NCBI GenBank assembly: GCA_016709385.1
Contig: JADJMW010000009.1
Coordinates: forward strand, 186,001-250,000
Reading direction: 5' to 3'
Length of the DNA stretch: 64,000 nucleotides
Source of the DNA: Candidatus Rubrivivax defluviihabitans
Lineage (GTDB): Bacteria > Pseudomonadota > Gammaproteobacteria > Burkholderiales > Burkholderiaceae_C
This document shows, in pieces, positions 40,056 to 49,723 of this stretch. Positions within the stretch are counted from its first letter, which is position 1; the number at the start of each line of letters is the position of its first letter. A program made the translations under genes and the position numbers. The notes under the pieces are model-generated. The model was not told the DNA's origin. It ran no database searches and was given only the letters and a program-made list of their open reading frames with translations.

Positions 40056-40967
40056 ATGCGACGCGACCCACTGCCTCTGCCCGACGACGAGCCAGCGGGT
40101 TCGTCGACGCCGGCCAGCCTGCACCTGCGCACGGTCTGGATCTCCGATCTTCACCTGGGCACCCCCGGCTGCCAGGCGGTGGCGCTGCTGGACTTCCTGC
40201 GCACGGTGGAGTGCGAGACGCTGTACCTGGTGGGCGATATCGTCGATGGCTGGCAACTCAGGCGCCAGTGGTACTGGCCGCAGTCGCACAACGACGTGGT
40301 GCAGAAGCTGCTGCGCAAGGCGCGCAAAGGCACCCGCATCATCCTGGTGCCGGGCAACCACGACGAATTCGCGCGCAAATACCTGGGTCACAACTTCGGC
40401 GGCGTCGACGTGGTGGGCGAGCATGTGCACGAGCTGGCCGACGGCCGCAGCCTGTGGGTGACGCACGGCGACCATTTCGACGGCGTCATCCAGTGCGCCA
40501 AGTGGCTGGCCTACGCCGGCGACTCGGCCTACGAGTTCACGCTGCGCATGAATCGGCACCTGAATTCAATGCGCGCGCGGCTCGGGCTGCCGTACTGGAG
40601 CCTGTCGCGTTACCTCAAGCTGAAGGTCAAGCGGGCGGTGAGCTATCTGGGCGACTTCGAGGCCGCGGTGGCGCGCGAAGCCCGCTCACGCGGCGTGCAC
40701 GGGGTGGTGTGCGGACATATCCACCACGCTGAGATGCGTGACATCGACGGCGTGTTGTATTGCAACGACGGCGACTGGGTGGAAAGCCTTACGGCCCTGG
40801 TCGAGCACGCCGACGGGCGGCTGGAAATCGTGGACTGGGCCGAGCGCATGGCGGCGGCCGCGACGGGTCGTGACAGCGCGCTGCACCCGGCGCTGGCGGC
40901 GCTGCGGTCAATGCCAACCCAGTGCGACCCCGCTGCCGCTGGCGATGCCTCCATGACGATTCGGTGA
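40056..40967 (+). CDS. plcP: PlcP-type phospholipase C (calcineurin-like metallophosphoesterase)
   Basis: A 303-residue protein with all metallophosphoesterase motifs: I-S-D-L-H-L-G near 29, V-G-D-I-V-D-G-W near 61, G-N-H-D-E near 101, T-H-G-D-H-F near 138, and C-G-H-I-H-H near 222. The stretches W-Y-W-P-Q-S-H-N-D-V-V and G-L-P-Y-W-S-L-S are characteristic of PlcP. PlcP enzymes in rhizobia and marine bacteria cut head groups from membrane phospholipids under phosphate starvation, leaving diacylglycerol for glycolipid synthesis. Databases often call it UDP-2,3-diacylglucosamine diphosphatase. pstS follows 104 bp downstream. Confidence 0.8.
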   Translation: MRRDPLPLPDDEPAGSSTPASLHLRTVWISDLHLGTPGCQAVALLDFLRTVECETLYLVGDIVDGWQLRRQWYWPQSHNDVVQKLLRKARKGTRIILVPGNHDEFARKYLGHNFGGVDVVGEHVHELADGRSLWVTHGDHFDGVIQCAKWLAYAGDSAYEFTLRMNRHLNSMRARLGLPYWSLSRYLKLKVKRAVSYLGDFEAAVAREARSRGVHGVVCGHIHHAEMRDIDGVLYCNDGDWVESLTALVEHADGRLEIVDWAERMAAAATGRDSALHPALAALRSMPTQCDPAAAGDASMTIR

Positions 40968-41000
40968 CAAAGAAGTACCTCTTCCGCCACATGATCATCA

Positions 41001-41034
41001 CCGTCATCGAAGTTTCACAAATGCCTTCTACAGT
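41001..41034 (+). promoter_or_regulatory. Pho box and -10 of the pst-pho operon
   Basis: CCGTCAT, CGAA, GTTTCAC (41001-41018), then 10 bases, then TACAGT (41029-41034), about 38 bp before the pstS start. Position before pstS and agreement with the known PhoB pattern make this the reference site for the other boxes in the island. Confidence 0.75.
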
Positions 41035-41071
41035 CTGTTTCATTCCGTAAACCAACAGGAAAGCTTCACCC

Positions 41072-42112
41072 ATGAACTTCGCATCCTTCCGAATGGTCGC
41101 CGTCGGCGCGACTCTCGCCGTCGCTGCCGGAACCGTGCTGGCGCAGGATATGACCGGCGCCGGTGCTTCGTTCCCGGCACCTATCTATGCCAAGTGGGCC
41201 GACGCCTACAACAAGGCGACCGGTGCGCGCGTCAACTACCAGTCCATCGGGTCGGGTGGCGGCATCAAGCAGATCAAGTCCAAGACCGTCGATTTCGGGG
41301 CCAGCGACATGCCCCTGACCGACGCCGACCTGGCCGCGGACGGCATGATCCAGTTCCCCACCGTCATCGGCGGCGTCGTTCCCGTGGTCAATATCGCCGG
41401 CATCCAGCCGGGCCAGATCAAGATCGACGGTCAGGTGCTGGGCGACATCTACCTCGGCAAGATCACCAAGTGGAACGACGCGGCGCTGACGGCGCTGAAC
41501 CCGGGCGTGCCGCTGCCCGACGCGGCGATCTCCGTGGTGCGCCGCGCCGACGGTTCGGGCACGACCTTCCTGTTCACGAACTACCTGTCCAAGGTCAATG
41601 CCGAGTGGAAGGCCAAGGTCGGCGAGGGCACGGCGGTGAACTGGCCAGTCGGCGCCGGCGGCAAGGGCAACGAAGGGGTCTCCGCCTTCGTGCAGCGCCT
41701 GCCCAATTCGATCGGCTACGTCGAGTACGCCTACGCCAAGCAGAACAAGATGTCGTACATGTCGCTGCGCAACCAGGCGGGCACCTATGTCGTTCCCACC
41801 GACACCGCGTTCAAGGCCGCTGCGGCCGGTGCCGATTGGACGAAGTCCTTCTACCAGGTGCTGACCGAGCAGCCGGGCAAGGACAGCTGGCCCATCACCG
41901 GCGCCACCTTCATCCTGATGCACAAGGTTCAGGACAAGCCGGCGAATGCCGCCAACACGCTGAAGTTCTTCGACTGGGCCTTCGTCAACGGCGACAAGAT
42001 GGCCGACGACCTCGACTACGTGCCGCTGCCGGCATCGGTGAAGGACCTGATCCGCAGCCAGTGGGCGGGCAATCTGAAAGACGCCTCGGGCAAGGCGATC
42101 GCCTACAAGTGA
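41072..42112 (+). CDS. pstS: Phosphate ABC transporter, periplasmic binding protein
   Basis: A 346-residue high-affinity phosphate-binding protein. A signal peptide (residues 1-24, ending T-V-L-A) is followed by the family start G-A-G-A-S-F-P-A-P-I-Y. Phosphate-binding loops include G-S-G-G-G-I-K-Q-I and R-R-A-D-G-S-G-T-T-F. It is the first gene of pstSCAB-phoU-phoB-phoR and has a Pho box upstream. Confidence 0.96.
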   Translation: MNFASFRMVAVGATLAVAAGTVLAQDMTGAGASFPAPIYAKWADAYNKATGARVNYQSIGSGGGIKQIKSKTVDFGASDMPLTDADLAADGMIQFPTVIGGVVPVVNIAGIQPGQIKIDGQVLGDIYLGKITKWNDAALTALNPGVPLPDAAISVVRRADGSGTTFLFTNYLSKVNAEWKAKVGEGTAVNWPVGAGGKGNEGVSAFVQRLPNSIGYVEYAYAKQNKMSYMSLRNQAGTYVVPTDTAFKAAAAGADWTKSFYQVLTEQPGKDSWPITGATFILMHKVQDKPANAANTLKFFDWAFVNGDKMADDLDYVPLPASVKDLIRSQWAGNLKDASGKAIAYK

Positions 42113-42198
42113 TCGTCTTGTTTCGCTGACATTCCGTAAGCGCGGAGGCTGCCTTGGCCGCTATATTGCCTGCCACCACCCCAGACGACAGAGGCAAT

Positions 42199-43176
42199 AT
42201 GGAGCGAGCCCATCCGCGCGGCGAGCCGCCGGCCCGCAGGCACAACGCCCCCTGGGCCGACAGCTTGTTCGCGGCACTCACCCAGGGTGCGGCCTGGCTG
42301 ACGCTGGCCCTGCTGGCCGGCATCATCGTCTCGCTCTTCGTCGGCGCGGCGCCGGCGATCCGGGAATTCGGAGTCGGATTCCTGTGGTCGAAGGACTGGG
42401 ACCCGGTGCAGGAGAAGTTCGGCGGCCTGGTGATGATCTACGGCACGCTGATGACGTCGATCATCGCGCTGCTGATCGCGGTGCCTGTCAGCTTCGGCAT
42501 TGCGCTGTTCCTCACCGAACTGTCGCCGCGCTGGCTCAAACGGCCGCTGGGCGTGGCCATCGAACTGCTCGCCGCGGTGCCGTCCATCGTCTATGGCATG
42601 TGGGGCCTGCTCGTCTTCAGCCCCATCCTGGCCACCTACGTACAGGCGCCGCTGCAGTCCGCCTTCCAGGGCGTGCCGCTGCTGGGCCCGCTGTTTTCCG
42701 GGCCGCCGGTGGGCATCGGCCTACTGTCGGCCGGCATCATCCTGGCGATCATGGTGATCCCGTTCATCGCCGCGACCATGCGCGACGTCTTCGACGTCAC
42801 GCCGCCGATGCTCAAGGAGTCGTCCTACGCGCTCGGGTCCACCACCTGGGAGGTGGTGTGGAAGATCGTGCTGCCGTACACCAAGACCGGCGTCGTCGGC
42901 GGCATCATGCTTGGCCTGGGCCGCGCGCTGGGCGAGACCATGGCCGTGACCTTCGTCATCGGCAATTTCAACCAGCTCGACACGCTGTCGCTGTTCGAGG
43001 CGGCCAACAGCATCACCTCGGCGCTGGCCAACGAGTTTGCCGAGGCTGGCGAAGGGCTGCACCAGGCATCGTTGATCTACCTGGGGCTGATCCTGTTCCT
43101 CATCACCTTCGTGGTGCTGAGCCTGTCGCGGCTGATGCTGGCGCGCATGAAGCGCGGCGAAGGGAGCCGGTCATGA
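42199..43176 (+). CDS. pstC: Phosphate ABC transporter permease PstC
   Basis: A 325-residue permease with six to seven membrane helices. The inner-membrane loop is A-L-G-S-T-T-W-E-V-V-W-K, followed by G-L-G-R-A-L-G-E-T-M-A-V-T. GAGG at 42191-42194 supports the ATG at 42199; an in-frame TTG at 42154 would add 15 residues. It overlaps pstA by ATGA. Confidence 0.95.
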   Translation: MERAHPRGEPPARRHNAPWADSLFAALTQGAAWLTLALLAGIIVSLFVGAAPAIREFGVGFLWSKDWDPVQEKFGGLVMIYGTLMTSIIALLIAVPVSFGIALFLTELSPRWLKRPLGVAIELLAAVPSIVYGMWGLLVFSPILATYVQAPLQSAFQGVPLLGPLFSGPPVGIGLLSAGIILAIMVIPFIAATMRDVFDVTPPMLKESSYALGSTTWEVVWKIVLPYTKTGVVGGIMLGLGRALGETMAVTFVIGNFNQLDTLSLFEAANSITSALANEFAEAGEGLHQASLIYLGLILFLITFVVLSLSRLMLARMKRGEGSRS

Positions 43177-44042
43177 ACGCCGTCGCGTCGATGGACGCCC
43201 GTCGCATGGCCATCTACCGGCGGCGCAAGGTGGTGAATGCCGTCGCCCTGATGCTGGCGCTGGCCGCCATGGCCTTCGGGGTCTTCTGGCTGCTGTGGAT
43301 CCTGTTCGAGACCGTTCGTCTGGGATTTGGCGGCCTGGCGCTTCAGGTGTTCACGGAATCGACGCCTCCGCCGCAGGCCGAGGTCGGCGGGCTGGCCAAC
43401 GCGATCGTCGGCTCGATGATCATGGTTTCGCTGGCCACGCTGCTGGGCACGCCGATCGGCGTGCTGGCCGGCATCTACCTGGGTGAATATGGCCAACAGA
43501 CGTGGCTCGGCCATGTCACGCAGTTCATCAACGACATCCTGCTGTCTGCGCCCTCGATCGTCATCGGCCTGTTCATCTACGCCGCCGTGGTGGCACCGAC
43601 CAAGACCTTCTCGGGCTATGCCGGCGTGCTCGCGCTGGCGCTGATCGTCATTCCGGTCGTCGTGCGTACCACGGCCACCATGCTGGGACTGATCCCGAAT
43701 TCGCTGCGCGAAGCGGCCTATGCGCTGGGCACGCCGAAGTGGAAGGTCATCTCGTCGGTGACGCTGAAGGCCGCGCGTGCCGGCGTCGTGACCGGTGTCC
43801 TGTTGGCGCTGGCGCGCATCGCCGGCGAGACCGCGCCGCTGCTGTTCACCGCGCTGTCGAACCAGTTTTTCACACTGGGCTTGGGCGAGCCGATGGCCAG
43901 CCTGCCCGTGACGATCTTCAAGTTCGCCATGAGCCCCTACGAGAACTGGCAGAAGCTGGCTTGGGCAGGCGTCTTCCTCATCACGCTGGGCGTGCTGGCA
44001 CTGAACATTTTGGCTCGCGTGCTGTTCCGCAACAAGCACTGA
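43173..44042 (+). CDS. pstA: Phosphate ABC transporter permease PstA
   Basis: A 289-residue permease with six membrane helices that pairs with PstC. The coupling-loop motif reads A-L-G-T-P-K-W-K-V-I, then A-R-I-A-G-E-T-A-P-L-L-F-T. It is translationally coupled to pstC and followed after 16 bp by pstB. Confidence 0.95.
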   Translation: MNAVASMDARRMAIYRRRKVVNAVALMLALAAMAFGVFWLLWILFETVRLGFGGLALQVFTESTPPPQAEVGGLANAIVGSMIMVSLATLLGTPIGVLAGIYLGEYGQQTWLGHVTQFINDILLSAPSIVIGLFIYAAVVAPTKTFSGYAGVLALALIVIPVVVRTTATMLGLIPNSLREAAYALGTPKWKVISSVTLKAARAGVVTGVLLALARIAGETAPLLFTALSNQFFTLGLGEPMASLPVTIFKFAMSPYENWQKLAWAGVFLITLGVLALNILARVLFRNKH

Positions 44043-44058
44043 ACCCGAGAAACCGACG

Positions 44059-44844
44059 ATGGACCAAGCTGTCAACCTGCCGGCCACCGAGAGGGTCAAG
44101 ATCTCGGTGCGCGACCTCAACTTCTATTACGGGGGCTTCCACGCGCTCAAGCGCATCAACATCGACATCCCCGAGCGCAAGGTCACGGCCTTCATCGGCC
44201 CGTCGGGCTGCGGCAAGAGCACGCTGCTGCGCACCTTCAACCGCATGTTCGAGCTCTATCCTGAACAGCGCGCCGAAGGCACGATTTCACTCGACGGCGA
44301 GGACATCCTGACGACCAAGACCGACGTCTCGCTGATCCGCGCCAAGATCGGCATGGTGTTCCAGAAGCCGACGCCGTTCCCGATGTCGATCTACGACAAC
44401 ATCGCCTTCGGCGTGCGGCTGTTCGAGTCGCTGCCGCGCGCGGAGATGGACGAGCGTGTCGAGTGGGCGCTGAAGAAGGCGGCGCTGTGGGGCGAGGTCA
44501 AGGACAAGCTCGGGCAAAGTGGCGCCGGGCTGTCGGGCGGCCAGCAGCAGCGGCTGTGCATCGCGCGCGGCATCGCCATCAAGCCCGAGGTGCTGCTGCT
44601 CGACGAGCCTTGCTCGGCGCTGGACCCCATCTCGACCGGCAAGATCGAGGAACTGATCACCGAGCTGAAGGCCGACTACACGGTGATGATCGTCACCCAC
44701 AATATGCAGCAGGCGGCGCGCTGCTCGGACTACACGGCCTACATGTACCTCGGCGACCTGGTCGAATTCGGCGGCACCTCGGACATCTTCATGAAGCCGA
44801 AGAAGAGGGAAACCGAAGACTACATCACCGGGCGATTCGGCTGA
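44059..44844 (+). CDS. pstB: Phosphate ABC transporter ATP-binding protein PstB
   Basis: A 261-residue ATPase that powers phosphate import and helps signal phosphate status through PhoU. Walker A is G-P-S-G-C-G-K-S-T near 47, the signature L-S-G-G-Q-Q-Q-R near 157, and Walker B L-L-L-D-E-P near 178. All are intact. Confidence 0.96.
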   Translation: MDQAVNLPATERVKISVRDLNFYYGGFHALKRINIDIPERKVTAFIGPSGCGKSTLLRTFNRMFELYPEQRAEGTISLDGEDILTTKTDVSLIRAKIGMVFQKPTPFPMSIYDNIAFGVRLFESLPRAEMDERVEWALKKAALWGEVKDKLGQSGAGLSGGQQQRLCIARGIAIKPEVLLLDEPCSALDPISTGKIEELITELKADYTVMIVTHNMQQAARCSDYTAYMYLGDLVEFGGTSDIFMKPKKRETEDYITGRFG

Positions 44845-44864
44845 GCGCCGACAAGGGAGTCAGC

Positions 44865-45572
44865 ATGACCGAAAAGCATCTCTCGACCCGATTCGATTCG
44901 GAACTCAGCGCCATCTGTGCCCGTGTTCTCGAAATGGGCGGCCTGGTCGAATCGCAGACAGTGCAGGCGATGTACGCACTGACGCATTTCAGCAGCGAGA
45001 CGGCGGCGCAGGTGCTCGAGGCCGAACAGCGCGTGAACCGCATGGAGGTCGAGATCGACCTCGACCTGCAGCGCACGATCGCGATGCGGCAACCGGCGGC
45101 CAGCGACCTGCGGCTGTTGATTGCCGTGTCCAAGGCCAGCGGCAACCTCGAACGCGTGGGCGACGAGGCGGCGCGCATCGCACGGACCGTGCAGCGCCTG
45201 ATCAATGTCGGCCTGAGCAGTCGCTTGCGGCTGCCCATGGGCGACCTGCAATTCGAGGCCGACCTGGCGGTGGCCCAGCTGCGCAAGTCGCTCGATGCCT
45301 TTGCCCGACTCGACGTGGCGCAGGCACTCGAAGTGCTGAAGCAGGACGACGCCATCGACCAGGAATTCGACGGCCTGCTGCGCAAGCTCATCACCTACAT
45401 GATGGAAGACCCGCGCACCATCTCCTCGAGCATCGACCTGGTGTTCGTGGCCAAGGCCATCGAGCGCATCGGCGACCACGCCAAGAACCTGGCCGAGGCC
45501 ACCATCTATGTCGTCAAGGGCACCGACGTGCGGCACCATACGCTGGAGGATGTCGAGAATGTGGTGCGCTAG
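44865..45572 (+). CDS. phoU: Phosphate signalling protein PhoU
   Basis: A 235-residue all-helical protein made of two three-helix repeats, with the metal-cluster motifs E-R-V-G-D-E-A-A-R-I-A near 96 and E-R-I-G-D-H-A-K-N near 200. It links the Pst transporter to PhoR and keeps the Pho regulon off when phosphate is plentiful. Confidence 0.95.
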   Translation: MTEKHLSTRFDSELSAICARVLEMGGLVESQTVQAMYALTHFSSETAAQVLEAEQRVNRMEVEIDLDLQRTIAMRQPAASDLRLLIAVSKASGNLERVGDEAARIARTVQRLINVGLSSRLRLPMGDLQFEADLAVAQLRKSLDAFARLDVAQALEVLKQDDAIDQEFDGLLRKLITYMMEDPRTISSSIDLVFVAKAIERIGDHAKNLAEATIYVVKGTDVRHHTLEDVENVVR

Positions 45573-45590
45573 GCGCAAGAGGGTACGAGC

Positions 45591-46304
<714 letters not shown>

Positions 46305-46323
46305 GCGGCCGCCGGGTGGCGGG

Positions 46324-47667
46324 ATGAACATGCTGCTGATCCGCACGCTGACCACGATGCTGGCGGTGTTGCTCGGGGCGGCCATCGGTGCTGCCATTGG
46401 CGGCGCCCTGCAAGTGCCGACGGCCGGTGCGGCGCTCGGCGCGGCACTGTCCGCGGCCGCGCTGGCGTGGTGGGACACGGCGCGCGGCGAGACCCTGCTG
46501 CACTGGTTGCGTGGCCCGAAAATCGGCGCCGTTCCGCGCGCGACCGGCTGGTGGGGCGAGATGGCCTACCGCATCGAGCGCGGCCTGCGCCTGCGCGAAG
46601 CCGGCATCGAGGCTGAAAAGCAGCGCCTGCGCGATTTCCTGGACGCCATCGAGGCATCGCCCAACGGCGTGCTGATGATCGACAAAGGCGACCAGATCGA
46701 GTGGAGCAATGGTGTGGCGGCCGAACACTTCGGCCTCGACCGCGAGCGTGACCACCGCCAACGCATCACCAACCTCGTGCGCACGCCGGCCTTCGTCGGC
46801 TACCTGCAGCGCGGCCAGTTCGAAGAGGCCCTGGTCTTTCCCGGGCCCAACGGCCGCGGCACGCTGATGGTGCTGGTGCGTGCCTACGGCGACGGCATGA
46901 AGCTCATCCTGTCGCAGGACATCACCGAGCGCGAGCGCGCCGAAGCCATGCGGCGCGACTTCGTGGCCAATGTTTCGCACGAGATCCGCACGCCGCTCAC
47001 GGTGCTGGCCGGCTTCGTGGAAACGATGTCGCGGTTGCCGCTGAGCGAGGTCGAGCGCCAGCGCGTGCTCACCGTGATGACGCAGCAGACCGACCGCATG
47101 CAAGGCCTGGTCGGTGACCTGCTGACCCTGGCGCAACTGGAAGGCAGCCCGCGCCCGCCGGTCGACCGCTGGCTGGCCGTGGCCGACCTGATGCAGCGCG
47201 TGCAGGTCGACGCGCTGGCGCTGTCGGCCGGGCGCCACGCGCTGGGCGTGGCCGGCGGCGGCGACGCCGAGATCGCCGGCAGCGACACCGAACTGCTCAG
47301 TGCGGTGGGCAACCTGGTGAACAACGCCGTACGCTACACACCCGATGGCGGCCGCATCGACGTGGCCTGGCGCTGGCGCGACGACGGCAGCGCCGAAATC
47401 GCCGTCACCGACACCGGCCCGGGCATCGCTCGCGAGCACCTGCCGCGTCTGACCGAGCGTTTCTACCGCGTCGACGGCAGCCGTTCGCGCGAAACCGGCG
47501 GCACGGGGCTGGGTTTGTCGATCGTCAAGCACGTGGCGCAACGCCATGGCGGGGCCATCGACATCACCAGCGAAGTGGGCAAGGGGTCGACTTTCAAGCT
47601 CGTGCTGCCGGCCCTGCGCGTGCGCCGCCGCACGGGCGTGGTGGCCGAGCCGGTGCACCCGGCCTGA
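46324..47667 (+). CDS. phoR: Phosphate regulon sensor histidine kinase PhoR
   Basis: A 447-residue membrane kinase. Two close N-terminal hydrophobic helices (about 5-50) are followed by a PAS domain (about 105-200). The histidine box is F-V-A-N-V-S-H-E-I-R-T-P-L near 215, the N box N-L-V-N-N-A-V-R-Y-T-P near 330, and the G boxes D-T-G-P-G-I-A and G-T-G-L-G-L-S-I-V-K. It ends the pst-pho operon; the next gene is convergent. Confidence 0.95.
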   Translation: MNMLLIRTLTTMLAVLLGAAIGAAIGGALQVPTAGAALGAALSAAALAWWDTARGETLLHWLRGPKIGAVPRATGWWGEMAYRIERGLRLREAGIEAEKQRLRDFLDAIEASPNGVLMIDKGDQIEWSNGVAAEHFGLDRERDHRQRITNLVRTPAFVGYLQRGQFEEALVFPGPNGRGTLMVLVRAYGDGMKLILSQDITERERAEAMRRDFVANVSHEIRTPLTVLAGFVETMSRLPLSEVERQRVLTVMTQQTDRMQGLVGDLLTLAQLEGSPRPPVDRWLAVADLMQRVQVDALALSAGRHALGVAGGGDAEIAGSDTELLSAVGNLVNNAVRYTPDGGRIDVAWRWRDDGSAEIAVTDTGPGIAREHLPRLTERFYRVDGSRSRETGGTGLGLSIVKHVAQRHGGAIDITSEVGKGSTFKLVLPALRVRRRTGVVAEPVHPA

Positions 47668-47700
47668 ACGCTTGCCGCGCCCGCCAGCGGCGGTGGCGCC

Positions 47701-49362
47701 TCAGCGGGGCGGCAGGCGGCGGTAGACCAGGGTGATCTCGTTGCGGTCGGTGGGCCGCTGTGCCGTGCCGGCGAGTTCCCAGCCCGCAGGCGCTGCCGGC
47801 AAGGGCTGGGCGCGGGTGATCTGCATCGCGTGGCTGCAGTTGCCGTCCATGGCGGCTGCGCGCGCGTCGACCGGCCAGCGGCCCAGATATTCCAGCGCCG
47901 CCACCGCCGCGGGGGCCAGGCCGGGGGCGGCGATGCAGGCGTCGGCCGGCACCAGGGCGGCGATGCGCTCGACCCAGGGCCGCGGGCTGCGGGCGTAGTC
48001 CAGCAGCGGCAGCCACAGCGTCATCAGCAGCAGCCAGCACAAGGCCACGCCGCTCGCCGGCAGCACCATGCTTTTCCACAGCGCCTCGCGGTGGCGTCCG
48101 GTGCGCCAGCGCACCAGCCACAACCAGGCCAGCGTGCCGGCCGCTGCCAGCAGCAGGGCCAGCAGCGAGAACGAGGTCTCGAACCCCGGCGCGAGCTTGG
48201 CCACGTTGGCCGCGGGCTTGGCCGGAACCCCGGTGTGCATGGCGGTATAGATGACCCAGATGGTCAGCGCGCACAGCGTGAAGAAGAACATCGACAGCCA
48301 GTCGATGGCCGCCGCGGTGCTGCGCTTGAGCGTGGGCAAGGCGAAGGCGGCCAGCACGGCCATGCCGGGCAGGCCCAGCATCAGCGCGCGGTCGGACCCG
48401 CTCATCGCCAGGTTGGACACCAGCGCCACGCCCACCGGGATCAAGGGGATCGAGAGATGCCGGTACGAGAGATGCCGGCGCCAGCGCCACAGCGTCCACA
48501 GCGCCAGCGGCCACGCCGGCCAAAGGAACCACAGCCATTGCCGGGCGACGCCGGGCAGGTCGCTCCAGCCCAGGCCATGCGCGCGCCAGCGCCAGGCGCC
48601 CAGCACCAGCGCCATCAGCACCGCGGCCGCGATGGCCGCCGCCACTGCCCAGGCAAAGGCGCGCACCTGCGCATAGCGCGAATTCCAGACCACCACCAGG
48701 CCGCCCAGCCCGGCGGCCAGCGCCATCGCCGGTGCACCGCTGCCGGCCAGCAGGGGCAGGGCGGCCAGCACGGCGGCGCGCGAGCGGCCATGCCGGAACG
48801 GCGCCGCCGCCAGCCCGTACATGAACAGGGTCATGGCGAAGAGCTGCACCAGTTCGGGCGTCGTCTCGTGCCCCAGTTGCAGCAGTCCGAGCGTGGCCAT
48901 CAGCGCCAGCACGGCACCGTCGGCGATGGCACGGGCGTACGCCACCGGTTCGGCCTCGCCGCCGAAGGCAAAAGGCACCGGCTGCGCGGCATCGGTTCGG
49001 GCCAGATGAAAGGTGGTGTACCAGACCAGCGCCAGCACCAGCACCAGCAGCAGGGCGAAGGGCAGCCGCGCCGCCAGTGCCGGCTCGACCAAGCCCGCCG
49101 TGGCGTCGATGAAGATGGCGCCCAGCCAGTGCGGCAGCAGGGCGGTGTCGGCCGGCACGCCGCCGAGCATGGGCGCCCACCAGGCGGTACGGCCTTCGGC
49201 GATGGCGATCATCTGGCCGAAGGCCGTGAGGTCGGCGCTGCGCCAGGGGTCGCGCCCCACCAGGCCCGGCAGCACATAGGCCGCACACAGCAGCAGCAGG
49301 GCCGCGCGCGGCAGCCGCCGCGCGCCGCGCTGGGTGACGAGGGCGGGGGTGGGGCTGTTCAC
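47701..49362 (-). CDS. GT39/ArnT-like multi-span membrane glycosyltransferase (hypothetical)
   Basis: A 553-residue protein with about 11-12 membrane helices. The first periplasmic loop has G-R-D-P-W-R-S-A-D-L-T-A-F-G-Q-M, similar in place to the acidic catalytic loop of ArnT/PMT-type (GT39) enzymes that use polyprenyl-linked sugars. The C-terminal 80 residues are periplasmic. Donor and acceptor are unknown. The GTG at 49362 is chosen; an upstream frame to 49416 adds a poor N-terminus. It converges on phoR. Confidence 0.6.
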   Translation of the reverse strand: MNSPTPALVTQRGARRLPRAALLLLCAAYVLPGLVGRDPWRSADLTAFGQMIAIAEGRTAWWAPMLGGVPADTALLPHWLGAIFIDATAGLVEPALAARLPFALLLVLVLALVWYTTFHLARTDAAQPVPFAFGGEAEPVAYARAIADGAVLALMATLGLLQLGHETTPELVQLFAMTLFMYGLAAAPFRHGRSRAAVLAALPLLAGSGAPAMALAAGLGGLVVVWNSRYAQVRAFAWAVAAAIAAAVLMALVLGAWRWRAHGLGWSDLPGVARQWLWFLWPAWPLALWTLWRWRRHLSYRHLSIPLIPVGVALVSNLAMSGSDRALMLGLPGMAVLAAFALPTLKRSTAAAIDWLSMFFFTLCALTIWVIYTAMHTGVPAKPAANVAKLAPGFETSFSLLALLLAAAGTLAWLWLVRWRTGRHREALWKSMVLPASGVALCWLLLMTLWLPLLDYARSPRPWVERIAALVPADACIAAPGLAPAAVAALEYLGRWPVDARAAAMDGNCSHAMQITRAQPLPAAPAGWELAGTAQRPTDRNEITLVYRRLPPR

Positions 49363-49421
49363 GGCGCGATGATGCCCGAGCCCGGGTCCGACGCTGCCAC
49401 GCCGCACCGCGCACAAACAAC

Positions 49422-49443
49422 AAAGGCAGCCGAAGCTGCCTTT
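49422..49443 (-). terminator. Rho-independent terminator of rpmE
   Basis: A perfect 9-bp stem, AAAGGCAGC and GCTGCCTTT, with a TTCG loop on the minus strand is followed by GTTGTTTG. It lies 20 bp after the rpmE stop. Confidence 0.85.
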
Positions 49444-49462
49444 GCCGAACCTGCCGCCAGAC

Positions 49463-49723
49463 TCACTTCTTGGTGCTGAGGTGGGCGAACTTGTTGCGGA
49501 ACTTCTCGACGCGGCCGCCGAGGTTGTCGATGCTCTTTTGCGTGCCGGTGTAGAACGGGTGCGTCTCGCTGGTCACTTCGAGCTTGATCAGCGGCAGTTC
49601 GCGGCCGTCTTCCATCTTGATGGTCTCCTTCGTCTGCGCGCACGAACGCGTGACGAACTTGAACCCGTTGGACAGGTCCTGGAAACAGATGTCCCGGTAG
49701 TTCGGGTGGATGCCTTCTTTCAT
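49463..49723 (-). CDS. rpmE2: 50S ribosomal protein L31, type B
   Basis: An 86-residue protein beginning M-K-E-G-I-H-P-N-Y-R-D-I-C-F-Q, the type B form. It lacks the zinc-binding C-x-x-C pair of type A L31, and such proteins can replace zinc-containing L31 when zinc is scarce. The ATG at 49723 is the standard start; the 10 residues upstream are not conserved. It lies downstream of rho on the same strand. Confidence 0.93.
   Translation of the reverse strand: MKEGIHPNYRDICFQDLSNGFKFVTRSCAQTKETIKMEDGRELPLIKLEVTSETHPFYTGTQKSIDNLGGRVEKFRNKFAHLSTKK

Noticed and set aside
40953..40970. Second Pho-box-like sequence on the minus strand near pstS (TTGTCAC, CGAA, TCGTCAT)
   Set aside because: It points away from pstS into the 3' end of plcP, and no gene lies in the right place to be controlled by it. 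It may be an auxiliary PhoB site but is not listed.
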